Positions 52,699-61,223 of a DNA stretch of 64,000 nt are shown here, piece by piece (the stretch's first letter is position 1; every line of letters starts with the position of its first letter). Under the pieces are notes generated by a model. It had not been told where the DNA came from and did no database searches. It saw only the letters and a list, made by a program, of their open reading frames with translations. The DNA is from Sneathiellales bacterium (GTDB lineage Bacteria > Pseudomonadota > Alphaproteobacteria > JANQFL01), in NCBI GenBank assembly GCA_028277845.1, contig JANQFL010000068.1, positions 1 through 64,000 of the forward strand. The letters run 5' to 3'. The position numbers and the translations under genes were made by a program.

Positions 52699-53985
52699 TC
52701 AGTTGACCGCGAAGCCGGCGGCCCGCGGCAGGAACAACGACAAATCGGGAACGAGAATCAGCACGCCGAGGACGACCACCTCGGCCGCGGCGAACGGCAG
52801 GATGGCGCGCGCCAGCCGCCAGTAGTTTTCCTTGGTGACCGTCGAGACGACGATCAGGCAACCGCCCAGCGGCGGGGTGATCAGGCCGATGCACAGATTG
52901 AAGCACAGCACGATACCCAGATGCACCGGGTTGATGCCCTGGGCGATGGCCACCGGCGCCAGGATCGGCACCAGCAATGTCAGCGCGACGGGAATGTCCA
53001 TGATCATGCCGGCGATCAGGAAGATCACGTTGATCATCAGCAGGTATTCAAGACCGTCGAGGCCGGCGGCGGCCACGAATTCGGCCAGATGTTGGGGCCA
53101 GCGCAATAGGCCAGCGATGTAGCCGATACAGGCCACGGCGGCCAGGATCATGAAGATGGCGCCGGTCAGGATGGCGGTACGTTCCAGGGACTGCCACACC
53201 ACCGGCCCGTTGATATTGCCGTACATGTAGCCGACACCAATGGCGGTCCCCACGGCCAGCGCCGCCGCTTCGGTGGGCGTGACGATACCGACGACGATGC
53301 CGCCGACGATGATGATCGGCAACGCCAGAGCCGGCGCCGCCTTGCGGAAGGCCGGCCAGAACGCGGGGATATCGGCGCTGCGTCCACCGGGGTGGTTGTG
53401 TCGATGCGCGAACCAGGCATTGACCGCAAACAGAGCCCCTGCGAGCACGAGACCTGGGACGATACCGGCGATAAACAGGGCTGCCACGGATGTTTCCATC
53501 AAAGCGCCGTAGACGATGAGGATGATGCTGGGCGGAATGATCGGGCCGATGATCGATGACGCAGCGGTCACCGCGCCGGCATAGAGTTTGGTGTATCCCT
53601 GCTCGCGCATGGCCGGCACCAGGGTATTGGACAGGGCCGCCGAGTCGGCGACGGCCGATCCGGAAATGCCGGCGAAAAATACCGATGTCATGATGTTGAC
53701 GTGGCCCAGCCCCCCCTTCAGCCGCCCGACCACGGACATGGAAAACTCGATCAGTGCCTTGGTGATACCCGCCCGGTTCATGATCTCGCCGGTCAGGATA
53801 AAGAGCGGCATGGCCATGAAGGCGAAGACATCAAGCTGGGCGAAAATGCGCTGCGGCAGGATGGCGAGGTAACGCGCCTTGTCGGCGGAGATATAGGTCA
53901 GCACGGCGGTTGCACCGGCAACATACGCAATGGCGGTGCCACACACCAGGAACACGACCATCGCTGCCAGCACGCCCCATGCCAT
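52699..53985 (-). CDS. TRAP transporter large membrane subunit (DctM)
   Basis: 428 residues, about 12 spans. Characteristic blocks are FAFMAMPLFILTGEIMNRAGITKALIEF, VFFAGISGSAVADSAALSNTLVPAM, and SSIIGPIIPPSIILIVYGA. It is the sodium-driven channel. Gene order here is M, P, Q from the promoter, rather than the common P, Q, M. It follows the oxidoreductase gene by 3 bases. Confidence 0.92.
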   Translation of the reverse strand: MAWGVLAAMVVFLVCGTAIAYVAGATAVLTYISADKARYLAILPQRIFAQLDVFAFMAMPLFILTGEIMNRAGITKALIEFSMSVVGRLKGGLGHVNIMTSVFFAGISGSAVADSAALSNTLVPAMREQGYTKLYAGAVTAASSIIGPIIPPSIILIVYGALMETSVAALFIAGIVPGLVLAGALFAVNAWFAHRHNHPGGRSADIPAFWPAFRKAAPALALPIIIVGGIVVGIVTPTEAAALAVGTAIGVGYMYGNINGPVVWQSLERTAILTGAIFMILAAVACIGYIAGLLRWPQHLAEFVAAAGLDGLEYLLMINVIFLIAGMIMDIPVALTLLVPILAPVAIAQGINPVHLGIVLCFNLCIGLITPPLGGCLIVVSTVTKENYWRLARAILPFAAAEVVVLGVLILVPDLSLFLPRAAGFAVN

Positions 53986-53988
53986 GGT

Positions 53989-55131
53989 CTAGGCTCCGTC
54001 TGCCGCTTGGTAGCGGCGCGGGCTGAGGGCGGCCTCGGTGACGCCGCGATCCCGCAAGTCGCCCGGTATTCCCTGTTCCACCGCCAGGGACGCCGCCAGA
54101 CGGCCCAGGGCGGGCGCCGTTTGAATGCCGTATCCCCCCTGACCGGCCAGCCAGAAGAAGCCGGCTTTGTCAGAATCGAAACCGACAACCGGCGTTTTAT
54201 CGGCGACAAAACTCCGCAATCCGGCCCAGCGATGACGGATCTGCCGGATGTCGATATCGGCGGCCTTGGTGATCCTGTCGACACAAACGGCGACGTCCAA
54301 ATCCTCGGGTTGGGCGTCACAGGGCGGAGACGGCGTTTCATCGGCCGGCGAGCCAAGCAAGGTGCCGGCATCGGGTTTGAAATAGAATTCCTCGTCAACG
54401 TCGATACAGGCCGGATAGCCGTCGATGGCGGCATCCGCCGGTGGCGCGAATTGGATTACGGTACGACGTTTCGGGACCAGTCCGACACGGTCGGCGCCGG
54501 CAAGCGAGGCGATGTCATCGCACCAGGCACCGGCGGCGTTGACAACGACCGGCGACCGGTACATTTCGGTCCCGCAATCAACGGTCCAAGTGCCGTCATC
54601 CCCGAGAACAAGGCCGGCGACATCGCTGTCGGTCACCACTTGGCCGCCACCGGACTTGATTCCCTTGAGAAAACCCATGTGCAAGCCATGCACGTCGATG
54701 TCCATGGCGTCCGGTTCCATGACGCCACCGGCAACATAGTCCGGCCGTAGCAGCGGAATGGTCTTCAGCACATCTGCCGAATCCATGCGGTACACGCTGT
54801 CGACCAGTGCCTTTCCCTGTTCGGCGGAACGGTCGAGAGACTCGATCTGAGAGGCGTTTCCGAGGTACAGGGCGCCACGTCGCGTCAGCAGATGACTTTC
54901 AGCAAAGCCCGCCGGCGGATTTTCGAAAAAAGGCCGTCCACCGGAAGACAGTGCGCGAATGACCGGATTACCGTATGTCTCGGAATACAATGCGGCCGAC
55001 CGTCCGGTCGTGTGGTAGCCGGGCTGGGACTCCCGTTCCAGAACCACGACCCGTCCGTGTTCCGACAGAAAATACCCGGCAGACGCCCCGGCCATGCCGC
55101 CGCCAATTATGAGAAAATCCGCCTCAATCAT
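53989..55131 (-). CDS. FAD-dependent D-amino-acid dehydrogenase, DauA-like
   Basis: 380 residues of the D-amino-acid oxidase/DadA superfamily. The dinucleotide motif GGGMAGASAGY is at 10-20, and GYHTTGRSAALYSETYG follows. The whole length resembles Pseudomonas D-arginine dehydrogenase DauA as I recall it, and numbering nearly coincides. The carboxylate-binding Arg222, the Tyr (here Y250) and Arg306 are kept. The side-chain residues His48 and Glu87 of DauA are Leu48 and Ala87 here. So it probably oxidises a non-cationic D-amino acid to the keto acid. It heads the five-gene operon and is divergent from the XRE-cupin regulator. Confidence 0.85.
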   Translation of the reverse strand: MIEADFLIIGGGMAGASAGYFLSEHGRVVVLERESQPGYHTTGRSAALYSETYGNPVIRALSSGGRPFFENPPAGFAESHLLTRRGALYLGNASQIESLDRSAEQGKALVDSVYRMDSADVLKTIPLLRPDYVAGGVMEPDAMDIDVHGLHMGFLKGIKSGGGQVVTDSDVAGLVLGDDGTWTVDCGTEMYRSPVVVNAAGAWCDDIASLAGADRVGLVPKRRTVIQFAPPADAAIDGYPACIDVDEEFYFKPDAGTLLGSPADETPSPPCDAQPEDLDVAVCVDRITKAADIDIRQIRHRWAGLRSFVADKTPVVGFDSDKAGFFWLAGQGGYGIQTAPALGRLAASLAVEQGIPGDLRDRGVTEAALSPRRYQAADGA

Positions 55132-55206
55132 TCAACGCGTTCCTGCCTCGAACCGGTATTGTTGCTTGTCTTGGAACCGGCTTCCCGGAACATAATGAAA
55201 TCACAA

Positions 55207-55247
55207 ATTTTCCGATCGGAAAATCAATTTTTTTCCAATCGGAAAAA
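55207..55247. promoter_or_regulatory. Two near-identical operators in the divergent dehydrogenase/XRE-cupin promoter region
   Basis: ATTTTCCGATCGGAAAAT (55207-55224) is a perfect 18-bp dyad, and TTTTTCCAATCGGAAAAA (55230-55247) is the same TTTTCC-N4-GGAAAA with one change in the centre. The centres are 23 bp apart, about two helical turns, as for co-operative binding. They lie 76 bases from the dehydrogenase start and 21 from the regulator start; the second will overlap the regulator promoter. Confidence 0.8.
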
Positions 55248-55267
55248 TTTTCGGGTAAAACGGGGTC

Positions 55268-55918
55268 ATGACAGTTTCGAATTCCGTTACGGCATCGGAT
55301 ATTGCGTCCGTCGACCGCTCCTCTCTCGGAGAACGTTTGCGCGAAATCCGAAAGGATAGAGGCTGGACCTTGTCCGATGTGTCCGAGAGGACCGGCCTGG
55401 CGGTGTCGACAATCTCCAAGGTGGAACGCGGCCGCATCGCGCTGGCATACGACAAATTCATGGCGTTGGCGCAAGGCCTGGGCGTCGATGTCACCGAGCT
55501 CATCGGTTATGCCGGCACCCGTTTCAAGCCCGGCGCCACGGCCGTGACCCGCCTTGATGCCGGCTACCGTCACGAAACCGACTGTTATGTCTACGAAATG
55601 CTCAATACGGAATTGCGCGACAAGCACATGCTGCCGTCGCGCGTCCGTGTGAAAGCCCGCGATATCTCCGAGTTTCCGGACTTTATTCGCCACTCCGGCG
55701 AGGAATTTATCTTTGTTCTGTCAGGCGAGTTGGCGGTCCATATCGAGGGACGCGAACCGGCCATGCTGGAAGCGGGCGACTCGATCTATTTCGACAGCGG
55801 CCTGGGCCATCTTTATGTGTCCGTCGGCGAACAAGACGCCATCGTATTGGGCGTGTGCTGGCAGCCCGAAGGCACCAACGCATTGCTTCAGCCCGTACTG
55901 GACAACGAAGACACTTAA
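55268..55918 (+). CDS. XRE-family regulator with C-terminal cupin domain
   Basis: 216 residues. The XRE helix-turn-helix is at about 20-78 (LGERLREIRKDRGWTLSDVSERTGLAVSTISKVERGRIALAYDKFMALA). The cupin domain is at about 125-205 (RHSGEEFIFVLSGELAVHIEGREPAMLEAGDSIYFDSGLGHLYVS). This class senses small metabolites, often amino acid derivatives, and controls the adjacent catabolic genes. ATG 55268 is used. It is divergent from the dehydrogenase/TRAP/MlrC operon and is the evident regulator of it. Confidence 0.9.
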   Translation: MTVSNSVTASDIASVDRSSLGERLREIRKDRGWTLSDVSERTGLAVSTISKVERGRIALAYDKFMALAQGLGVDVTELIGYAGTRFKPGATAVTRLDAGYRHETDCYVYEMLNTELRDKHMLPSRVRVKARDISEFPDFIRHSGEEFIFVLSGELAVHIEGREPAMLEAGDSIYFDSGLGHLYVSVGEQDAIVLGVCWQPEGTNALLQPVLDNEDT

Positions 55919-56000
55919 GCCGGTCTCTTTCATTTCCCGGGGACCCTCCCCATCTCTGGCTATTCACTAGTCCGTTGCAGCGGAACATTTGGGGGCGATC

Positions 56001-56408
56001 ATGTTCGACAAGAAGTTTGCCGTGGTGGTGCGAGAAGACTTGGCCGTTTGGCAGAAGCTCAATGTGACCGCCTTTCTCACCAGCGGCGTCGTGGCCGGCC
56101 ACGACGACTTGATCGGCGAACCCTATATCGACGCGACCGGAAACGCCTATCACCCCATGTCGATCCAACCGATCATCGTGCTCTCCGCCGACGGACCGAC
56201 ATTGTCGAAGATCCAGCGCCGGGCCTTGGACCGCGATGTTCCGGCGGCGCTATACATCGAGGAAATGTTCTCGACCGGCCACGACGATGCCAATCGTACG
56301 GTCTTTGCTGAATTCGGCCCCGAAGACGCCAAGGTCGTCGGCATCGCCTTGCGCGCCGACAAAAAGACCGTCGACAAGATTACCAAGGGCGCCAAAATGC
56401 ACGCCTGA
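56001..56408 (+). CDS. DUF2000-family protein
   Basis: 135 residues. FDKKFAVVVREDLAVWQKLNVTAFLTSGV, GHDDLIGEPYIDATGNAYHPMSIQPIIVLSA and VPAALYIEEMFSTGHDDANRT follow the DUF2000 pattern, a small alpha/beta fold related to peptidyl-tRNA hydrolase II. Function is unknown in the family. ATG 56001 follows GGGGGCG. It stands 82 bases after the XRE-cupin gene and could be in the same transcript. Confidence 0.8.
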   Translation: MFDKKFAVVVREDLAVWQKLNVTAFLTSGVVAGHDDLIGEPYIDATGNAYHPMSIQPIIVLSADGPTLSKIQRRALDRDVPAALYIEEMFSTGHDDANRTVFAEFGPEDAKVVGIALRADKKTVDKITKGAKMHA

Positions 56409-56725
56409 GTATCGAAAGGCATCAACTTGACGGGGCAGGTCATGACCGGTGACAAGGTGGTCTGTCAAACACCGATACCGGTAAAACAGCCGGTGCGCAT
56501 CGGTCGCTGGAAATGCGATGCGTCCGCCGTGCAATCCTGGAAGCCGTGCCGTGCAACGGAAAAGGGCCGCCTTTCAAGGAACTCGCGCGGCATGAGCCCG
56601 CAACGCGCCATGAAGCCCTTGGCATTTTGATACGGAATCCCCACTATACAAACCAGCCGCCGATATCGATCGGCGCTGAACGCAGGCTTGTTGCCTGACA
56701 TTTGCGGATCTCTGGGGGTGATCCG
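56409..56725 (+). other. Intergenic region with hairpins before the adenylate cyclase gene
   Basis: 317 bases without a gene I can support; an ATG-initiated frame at 56427-56630 lacks a family and has poor composition. CGCCGAT-ATCG-ATCGGCG (56658-56675) is a 7-bp stem. CGGATC (56705-56710) pairs with GATCCG (56720-56725) and exposes GGGGG in its loop; this is the cyclase ribosome-binding site, immediately before the GTG start at 56726. Confidence 0.45.
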
Positions 56726-57646
56726 GTGTCCGAGACGCACATCGAACGAAAACTGACAACGATTCTCTGCGCCGATGTGGCGGGCTACGCCCGTCTGATG
56801 GACGACGACGAGGAATCGACCCTGGCGCAATTGTCGGATTACCGCGACGTCTTCTCGGGATTCGTCGAACGGCATCGGGGCACCGTCGTCAACACCGCCG
56901 GCGATTCCGTTCTGGCGGATTTTCCCAGCGTCGTCGAGGCCGTGCAGTGCGCGGTCGAGGTGCAGCGTGAACTCGGCGCGCGCAACGCCCTGCTGCCGGA
57001 AGACCGGCGCATGGATTTCCGGGTCGGCGTCAATCTCGGCGATGTCATGGTCAAGAACGGCGACTTGTTCGGCGAAGGCATCAACATCGCCGCCCGCCTC
57101 GAACAGATTGCCCTGCCGGGCGGAATCTGCATTTCCGGTCCGGTGTACGATCAGGTTCGCAACAAGCTTTCGGTCGGCTTCGAATATCTCGGCTCCAAGA
57201 CCGTCAAGAACATCGCCGACGAAGTCCCCGTCTACCGGCTGGAAACCGGTGTCGAGCACTATTCCGTTGAGCCGGCGCCAGCGGAAACCGGGTCCGCCGG
57301 AAACGAAAAGCGCGCCAGCAAAAAACAACGAAAAAAGGCGCGCCGGGAAGCCGAGATATCGCAGCCGGCCGACACCACGGACGTGCGCGCCCGGAAGGAA
57401 GTTGCCCGGCTGAAGCGGTTCTACCGGCACTTGTCCTGGTATGGGGTTACCGTCGGCGCCTTGTTCATCATCAACATGGTCACCAGCGCCGGCTATTGGT
57501 GGTGGCTATGGGCGGCCTTCGGCCTGGGCATTCCCCTCGCCCTGCATGCCCTGCGCGCCTACGACATCACCGAAAAAGTCCTCGGTCCCAACTGGGAAGA
57601 GCGCAAAACCCGCGAAGTCAAGGAACGCCTGAAACGGGAAAGCTAA
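56726..57646 (+). CDS. Class III adenylate/guanylate cyclase with C-terminal two-helix membrane domain
   Basis: 306 residues from GTG 56726. The cyclase domain is at about 5-175: ERKLTTILCADVAGYARLM holds the first metal Asp (D17), HRGTVVNTAGDSVLADF the second, and GVNLGDVMVKNGDLFGEGINIAARLEQIA the transition-state Asn/Arg region. A basic low-complexity linker (KRASKKQRKKARREAE) leads to two helices at about 235-285 (YGVTVGALFIINMVTSAGYWWWLWAAFGLGIPLALHAL), a 2TM domain. It should make cAMP at the inner membrane and could feed the CRP-type regulator at 45769-46485. Confidence 0.88.
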   Translation: MSETHIERKLTTILCADVAGYARLMDDDEESTLAQLSDYRDVFSGFVERHRGTVVNTAGDSVLADFPSVVEAVQCAVEVQRELGARNALLPEDRRMDFRVGVNLGDVMVKNGDLFGEGINIAARLEQIALPGGICISGPVYDQVRNKLSVGFEYLGSKTVKNIADEVPVYRLETGVEHYSVEPAPAETGSAGNEKRASKKQRKKARREAEISQPADTTDVRARKEVARLKRFYRHLSWYGVTVGALFIINMVTSAGYWWWLWAAFGLGIPLALHALRAYDITEKVLGPNWEERKTREVKERLKRES

Positions 57647-57651
57647 TGAAA

Positions 57652-57678
57652 AGGCGCCCGCCGAATGGGCGAGCGCCT
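57652..57678 (+). terminator. Stem-loop after the cyclase gene
   Basis: AGGCGC (57652-57657) pairs with GCGCCT (57673-57678), with an inner CGCC/GGCG stem (57659-57662, 57668-57671). No T-run follows, so it may be Rho-assisted or only an mRNA end structure. The sequence AGAGCAATTCCTC starts right after it and repeats the arm seen at 43554. Confidence 0.45.
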
Positions 57679-57781
57679 AGAGCAATTCCTCGCGGTTGCG
57701 TTCAAGTTACCCGTTTCTCAACCTCGGATATCGCCTGGCAATCTCGACGCCAGTCCGCCCACACTGCAAATCATATCTCTC

Positions 57782-59236
57782 TTATGCCGCGCGTACGGTC
57801 TGGGCGAAATTGGATACTTCGGACCTGAGCCGTTCGATTTGATCGACAAGGTCGCCCGCGGTCCCCAACGTATCCTGGGATGCCCGGTCGGCGTTGTCCG
57901 CGGCGCCGCGCAGTTCGGCAATTTCCTGCGTTACCTGCTCCGTGCCCTGGGCGATACGGTTGGTGTTGTTGCTGACCTCGGCGACGGCGTTGCTTTGCTC
58001 CTGAACCGAGTTGGTGACCGTCATGGTCAGTTCGTTGATCTCGGAGATGGTTTCGCGGATCTTGCCGATGGCGTCGACCGCTTCCGTTGTCACCGACTGC
58101 ATTTCCGTTATGTGACCGGTGATTTCTTCCGTCGCACGGGCCGTCTGGGTGGCCAGGTTCTTGACTTCGGACGCCACCACGGCAAAGCCCTTGCCGGCGT
58201 CGCCCGCCCGGGCTGCCTCAATGGTGGCGTTAAGGGCGAGCAGGTTCGTCTGCTCGGCAATGTCGGAAATCAGGCTGGTGACCTCGCCGATCTTGTTGGC
58301 GGCCTCGGCCAGACCCTGCATGGTGCCGTCGGTCTGTTCGACCCGCGACACGGCATCGGTCGTGATTCGGCTGGAATGGCCGACCTGTTCCGAGATATCC
58401 CGGATCGATGCGCTCATTTCCTGGGTGGCCGACGCAACCGATTGGGTATTGCCGGTCATTTCGTTGGCCTGCTGTGACGTGCTGTCGGACAGGCTGCGCG
58501 CCTGGTTGGACGCGGCACTCAAGCTGGTCGCCTGCTCGTTGACCCGCGACGCGCTGGCCAGAACCGTTTCCACCAGATTGCCCACGTTTTGCTCGAATAC
58601 GTCCGCCAGTTCCGTCAACGTCTTGATGCGTTCTTCCGAGGCTTGGCGTTCCATCTGATTTTGCTTGTCGGCCAGCGATTGCGCCTCGGATTCGGCGCTT
58701 CGCGCCCGTTCCACCGATTGGGACGCCTCGTTGAAGGCGTTGACCAGCTTGAAACTGATCCACATCAGCGTCGCCGCTTCGATCACCACGATGCCGGCAT
58801 GCAGCACGACACGGAAGAAATCGGCGCCGTTCGGAAACACCGCGGCCGGCATGACGAAGTTCAGAACCAAGTGGTGCACGGCGACGGTCGCCGTTCCGAC
58901 CAGAATGGCCCGCCAATCGCACAGTGCCGTCAACATCGCCAGGGTGGCGAAGAAATACATATGAATATCGATTTGCCAGGGATGGCCCTTGAACAGGTAG
59001 AGAATCAAGGCAACCAGTCCCATCTGCGCGGCGGCGATGGTAAAGCGGGTGTTCGACCCGTCGCCCATGAACCGCCAGCTCAACGTCGCCGCGCCGGCCA
59101 GCGCCGCCGCACCGACCGAAGCCATTATCCAGTCGCCGAACAAGGCCCCTATGCCGGCAATGACGGGCACGTGGGCCCACAAGAACATGACGAACAGGGG
59201 CGTGACGCGTTTGCGGATATCTGCGATCGGATTCAT
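57782..59236 (-). CDS. Methyl-accepting chemotaxis protein with multi-span membrane sensor
   Basis: 484 residues from ATG 59236. The first 185 residues hold about six helices (from [20 protein letters not shown] to [19 protein letters not shown]) with almost no periplasmic loop, so the signal is sensed in or at the membrane. It carries HMYFF and AVHHLVLNF histidines. A coiled coil then leads to the signalling domain with the hairpin tip [38 protein letters not shown]. No HAMP domain is obvious. The start codon overlaps the stop of the small upstream gene as ATGA. Confidence 0.9.
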   Translation of the reverse strand: MNPIADIRKRVTPLFVMFLWAHVPVIAGIGALFGDWIMASVGAAALAGAATLSWRFMGDGSNTRFTIAAAQMGLVALILYLFKGHPWQIDIHMYFFATLAMLTALCDWRAILVGTATVAVHHLVLNFVMPAAVFPNGADFFRVVLHAGIVVIEAATLMWISFKLVNAFNEASQSVERARSAESEAQSLADKQNQMERQASEERIKTLTELADVFEQNVGNLVETVLASASRVNEQATSLSAASNQARSLSDSTSQQANEMTGNTQSVASATQEMSASIRDISEQVGHSSRITTDAVSRVEQTDGTMQGLAEAANKIGEVTSLISDIAEQTNLLALNATIEAARAGDAGKGFAVVASEVKNLATQTARATEEITGHITEMQSVTTEAVDAIGKIRETISEINELTMTVTNSVQEQSNAVAEVSNNTNRIAQGTEQVTQEIAELRGAADNADRASQDTLGTAGDLVDQIERLRSEVSNFAQTVRAA

Positions 59237-59622
59237 AACGGCTGTCCATTCTGCGTTTTGGTCGACGGTTCGGCGCACCCGCCGAGAAACACGGGATCCA
59301 GGCCGAACCAGGCCCCATGCCGCCAAAGCTGGCCGAGGCCGATGTCATGTCGGAAGGTGGCGATGACGATATTGTCCAGTCCGCCCTGGCGGATCACCTG
59401 GCCGTCGAGTGCGGCCACCCTTTGCACGGTCTGAATGGGATCCACACCCGGATCGAAAACCAGGGCGACAGGCTGCTTGGCCGACGGCAGTTTGAACCCG
59501 AGAGCAAGCAGAAACACAACCGTGGCGGCCACGAGCGACGCCGCCGGTACGTAGTTGCGCCATCCCTCGGCGCGAATACTTTGATTCGCCTGAATTAACG
59601 ACACGATCCCGACCCCATTCAA
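59233..59622 (-). CDS. Small single-span membrane protein coupled to the chemoreceptor gene
   Basis: 129 residues. One membrane helix at about 24-44 ([20 protein letters not shown]) is followed by a compact soluble domain ([41 protein letters not shown] ... [15 protein letters not shown]). I recall similar alphaproteobacterial hypothetical proteins ending LDPxxxGGC. Its stop overlaps the chemoreceptor start by 4 bases (ATGA), so it is probably an accessory of that receptor. No strong ribosome-binding site. Function unknown. Confidence 0.7.
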   Translation of the reverse strand: MNGVGIVSLIQANQSIRAEGWRNYVPAASLVAATVVFLLALGFKLPSAKQPVALVFDPGVDPIQTVQRVAALDGQVIRQGGLDNIVIATFRHDIGLGQLWRHGAWFGLDPVFLGGCAEPSTKTQNGQPL

Positions 59623-59869
59623 TTGGTCGGATACGATCCACGAAAATTCTTAACGAGTGGTTGAATTGGAACTTGTCTACTTCGCGTCCCATGTTCCCGA
59701 TACCACAAGAATGTTGCCCCATCTTCCAACTTCCCTGATACAACGGCGAATGGCTTGGATCAGGCGTTTCGGCGGACTGACCGGCGACGCTGATCGACGA
59801 TCTTTCCGCCTGGATGACTTCATCGTTTTCCGGCCCGATCATTCGATAAATGAAAAAGGACCGTGTGCC

Positions 59870-61072
59870 TTGCCCGATGACCGGCAATCACAAGACATCC
59901 GATTTGGCGAATTCGTGGCATTGTCCGCCTCGTTGTTCGCGCTGGTGGCTCTCTCGATCGATGCCATTCTGCCGGCACTGCGGGAAATCGGCCGGGACCT
60001 GGACGTGGCGCAGGCCAACGACACCCAGCTGATCATTTCGTTTCTGTTTTTCGGCTTTGCATCGGGCCAGATCCTGTACGGACCGCTGTCGGATACCATC
60101 GGCAGGAAGGTCACGATCTATATCGGCGTCGGCCTGTATCTGATCGGAACCTTGGTCGCCATGCTGGCGGGCGATCTGACATGGATGCTCGCGGGCCGAG
60201 TCCTGCAAGGGCTGGGTGTGGCTGCCCCTCGGACCGTGATGGTTGCCGTCGTGCGCGACAAATACGAAGGCGCCGCCATGGCGCGGGTCATGTCCTACGT
60301 GATGGCGGTGTTTATCCTTGTGCCGACCATCGCACCGTCACTGGGCCAGGCCATCCTGTTTTTCGCCGACTGGCAGGCCATTTTCGTCATGTTTTTTGCC
60401 TTCGCCTTGATGAGCGTCTCATGGTTCGCCCTGCGATTGCCGGAAACGCTCAAACCGGAAAACCGCATCCCGTTTTCATTCCGGAGAACGTCATCGGCCA
60501 TCGCCAGCGTCTTCCGCAACCGTACGGCCTTCGGCTACACCATCACGACCGGCATCATTTTTGGTGCGTTTCTGGGGTATTTAAGCTCCGCCCAACAGGT
60601 ATTCCAGGAATACTACGGCCTGGGAGAGTGGTTCGCCCTGTACTTCGCGTTGCTCTCACTTGCCATCGGCGCCGCGGCGATCACCAACGCCAAGCTCGTG
60701 ATGCGGTTCGGCATGCGGCCATTGACTTGGCGGTCCTTGTTGTCCATGAGCGGTCTATCGATTGTGTTTCTGGGTTACGCCCTGATCGCCGAACCGCCGC
60801 TGTGGGCGACAACGGTGTACTTCCTTGCGGCGTTTTTCTTTGTCGGCATCCTGTTCGGCAATTTGAACGCTCTGGCCATGGAGCCCCTGGGCAAGATCGC
60901 CGGTACCGGGTCGGCGGTCATCGGCGCCATGACGTCGTTGATGTCGCTGCCGATGGGAATCGCCATCGGGCGCAGTTACGACGAATCGGTTGTTCCGCTG
61001 GTGGCGGGTTTTGCCGTGCTCGGTTCACTGGCCTGTGTCAGCATGTATCTGACAGACAGAAAATCCCTATAG
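59870..61072 (+). CDS. MFS multidrug transporter, Bcr/CflA family
   Basis: 400 residues from TTG 59870, preceded by AAAAAGGA; this gives the family's normal length. Twelve spans begin with FVALSASLFALVALSIDAILPAL; family motifs are GQILYGPLSDTIGRK (motif A) and RVLQGLGVAAPRTVMVAVVRDKYEG. It is a proton-driven drug or metabolite exporter. Upstream in-frame starts (GTG 59657, ATG 59711, ATG 59750) would add up to 71 poorly conserved-looking residues. The coding direction is certain; the start is not. Confidence 0.82.
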   Translation: MPDDRQSQDIRFGEFVALSASLFALVALSIDAILPALREIGRDLDVAQANDTQLIISFLFFGFASGQILYGPLSDTIGRKVTIYIGVGLYLIGTLVAMLAGDLTWMLAGRVLQGLGVAAPRTVMVAVVRDKYEGAAMARVMSYVMAVFILVPTIAPSLGQAILFFADWQAIFVMFFAFALMSVSWFALRLPETLKPENRIPFSFRRTSSAIASVFRNRTAFGYTITTGIIFGAFLGYLSSAQQVFQEYYGLGEWFALYFALLSLAIGAAAITNAKLVMRFGMRPLTWRSLLSMSGLSIVFLGYALIAEPPLWATTVYFLAAFFFVGILFGNLNALAMEPLGKIAGTGSAVIGAMTSLMSLPMGIAIGRSYDESVVPLVAGFAVLGSLACVSMYLTDRKSL

Positions 61073-61223
61073 AGTTTTGATTGTAAACAGTTTTACTTAA
61101 CTTCTGCATGGCACGCATAGCGAACCTGCATGGGCAAGCATGGTCACTCCAGCCGAGGTGGTGGTAGTGTTCGCTCCTCCAGACGGACCCGCGGCTTGAC
61201 CCGGACACAACAGGACGACATTG
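61073..61223 (+). other. Intergenic region between two MFS genes
   Basis: 151 bases. AT-rich at 61075-61105, GC-rich later. AGGA at 61212-61215 is the likely ribosome-binding site for GTG 61224. No terminator or clear operator seen. Confidence 0.4.

Noticed and set aside
56427-56630. 67-codon frame between the DUF2000 and cyclase genes
   Set aside because: No recognisable domain, odd composition, no clear ribosome-binding site, and hairpins cross the region.
59657-59869. 71-residue N-terminal extension of the Bcr/CflA transporter
   Set aside because: It looks non-conserved and polar for this family; TTG 59870 has a purine-rich site at the right distance and gives the standard length.
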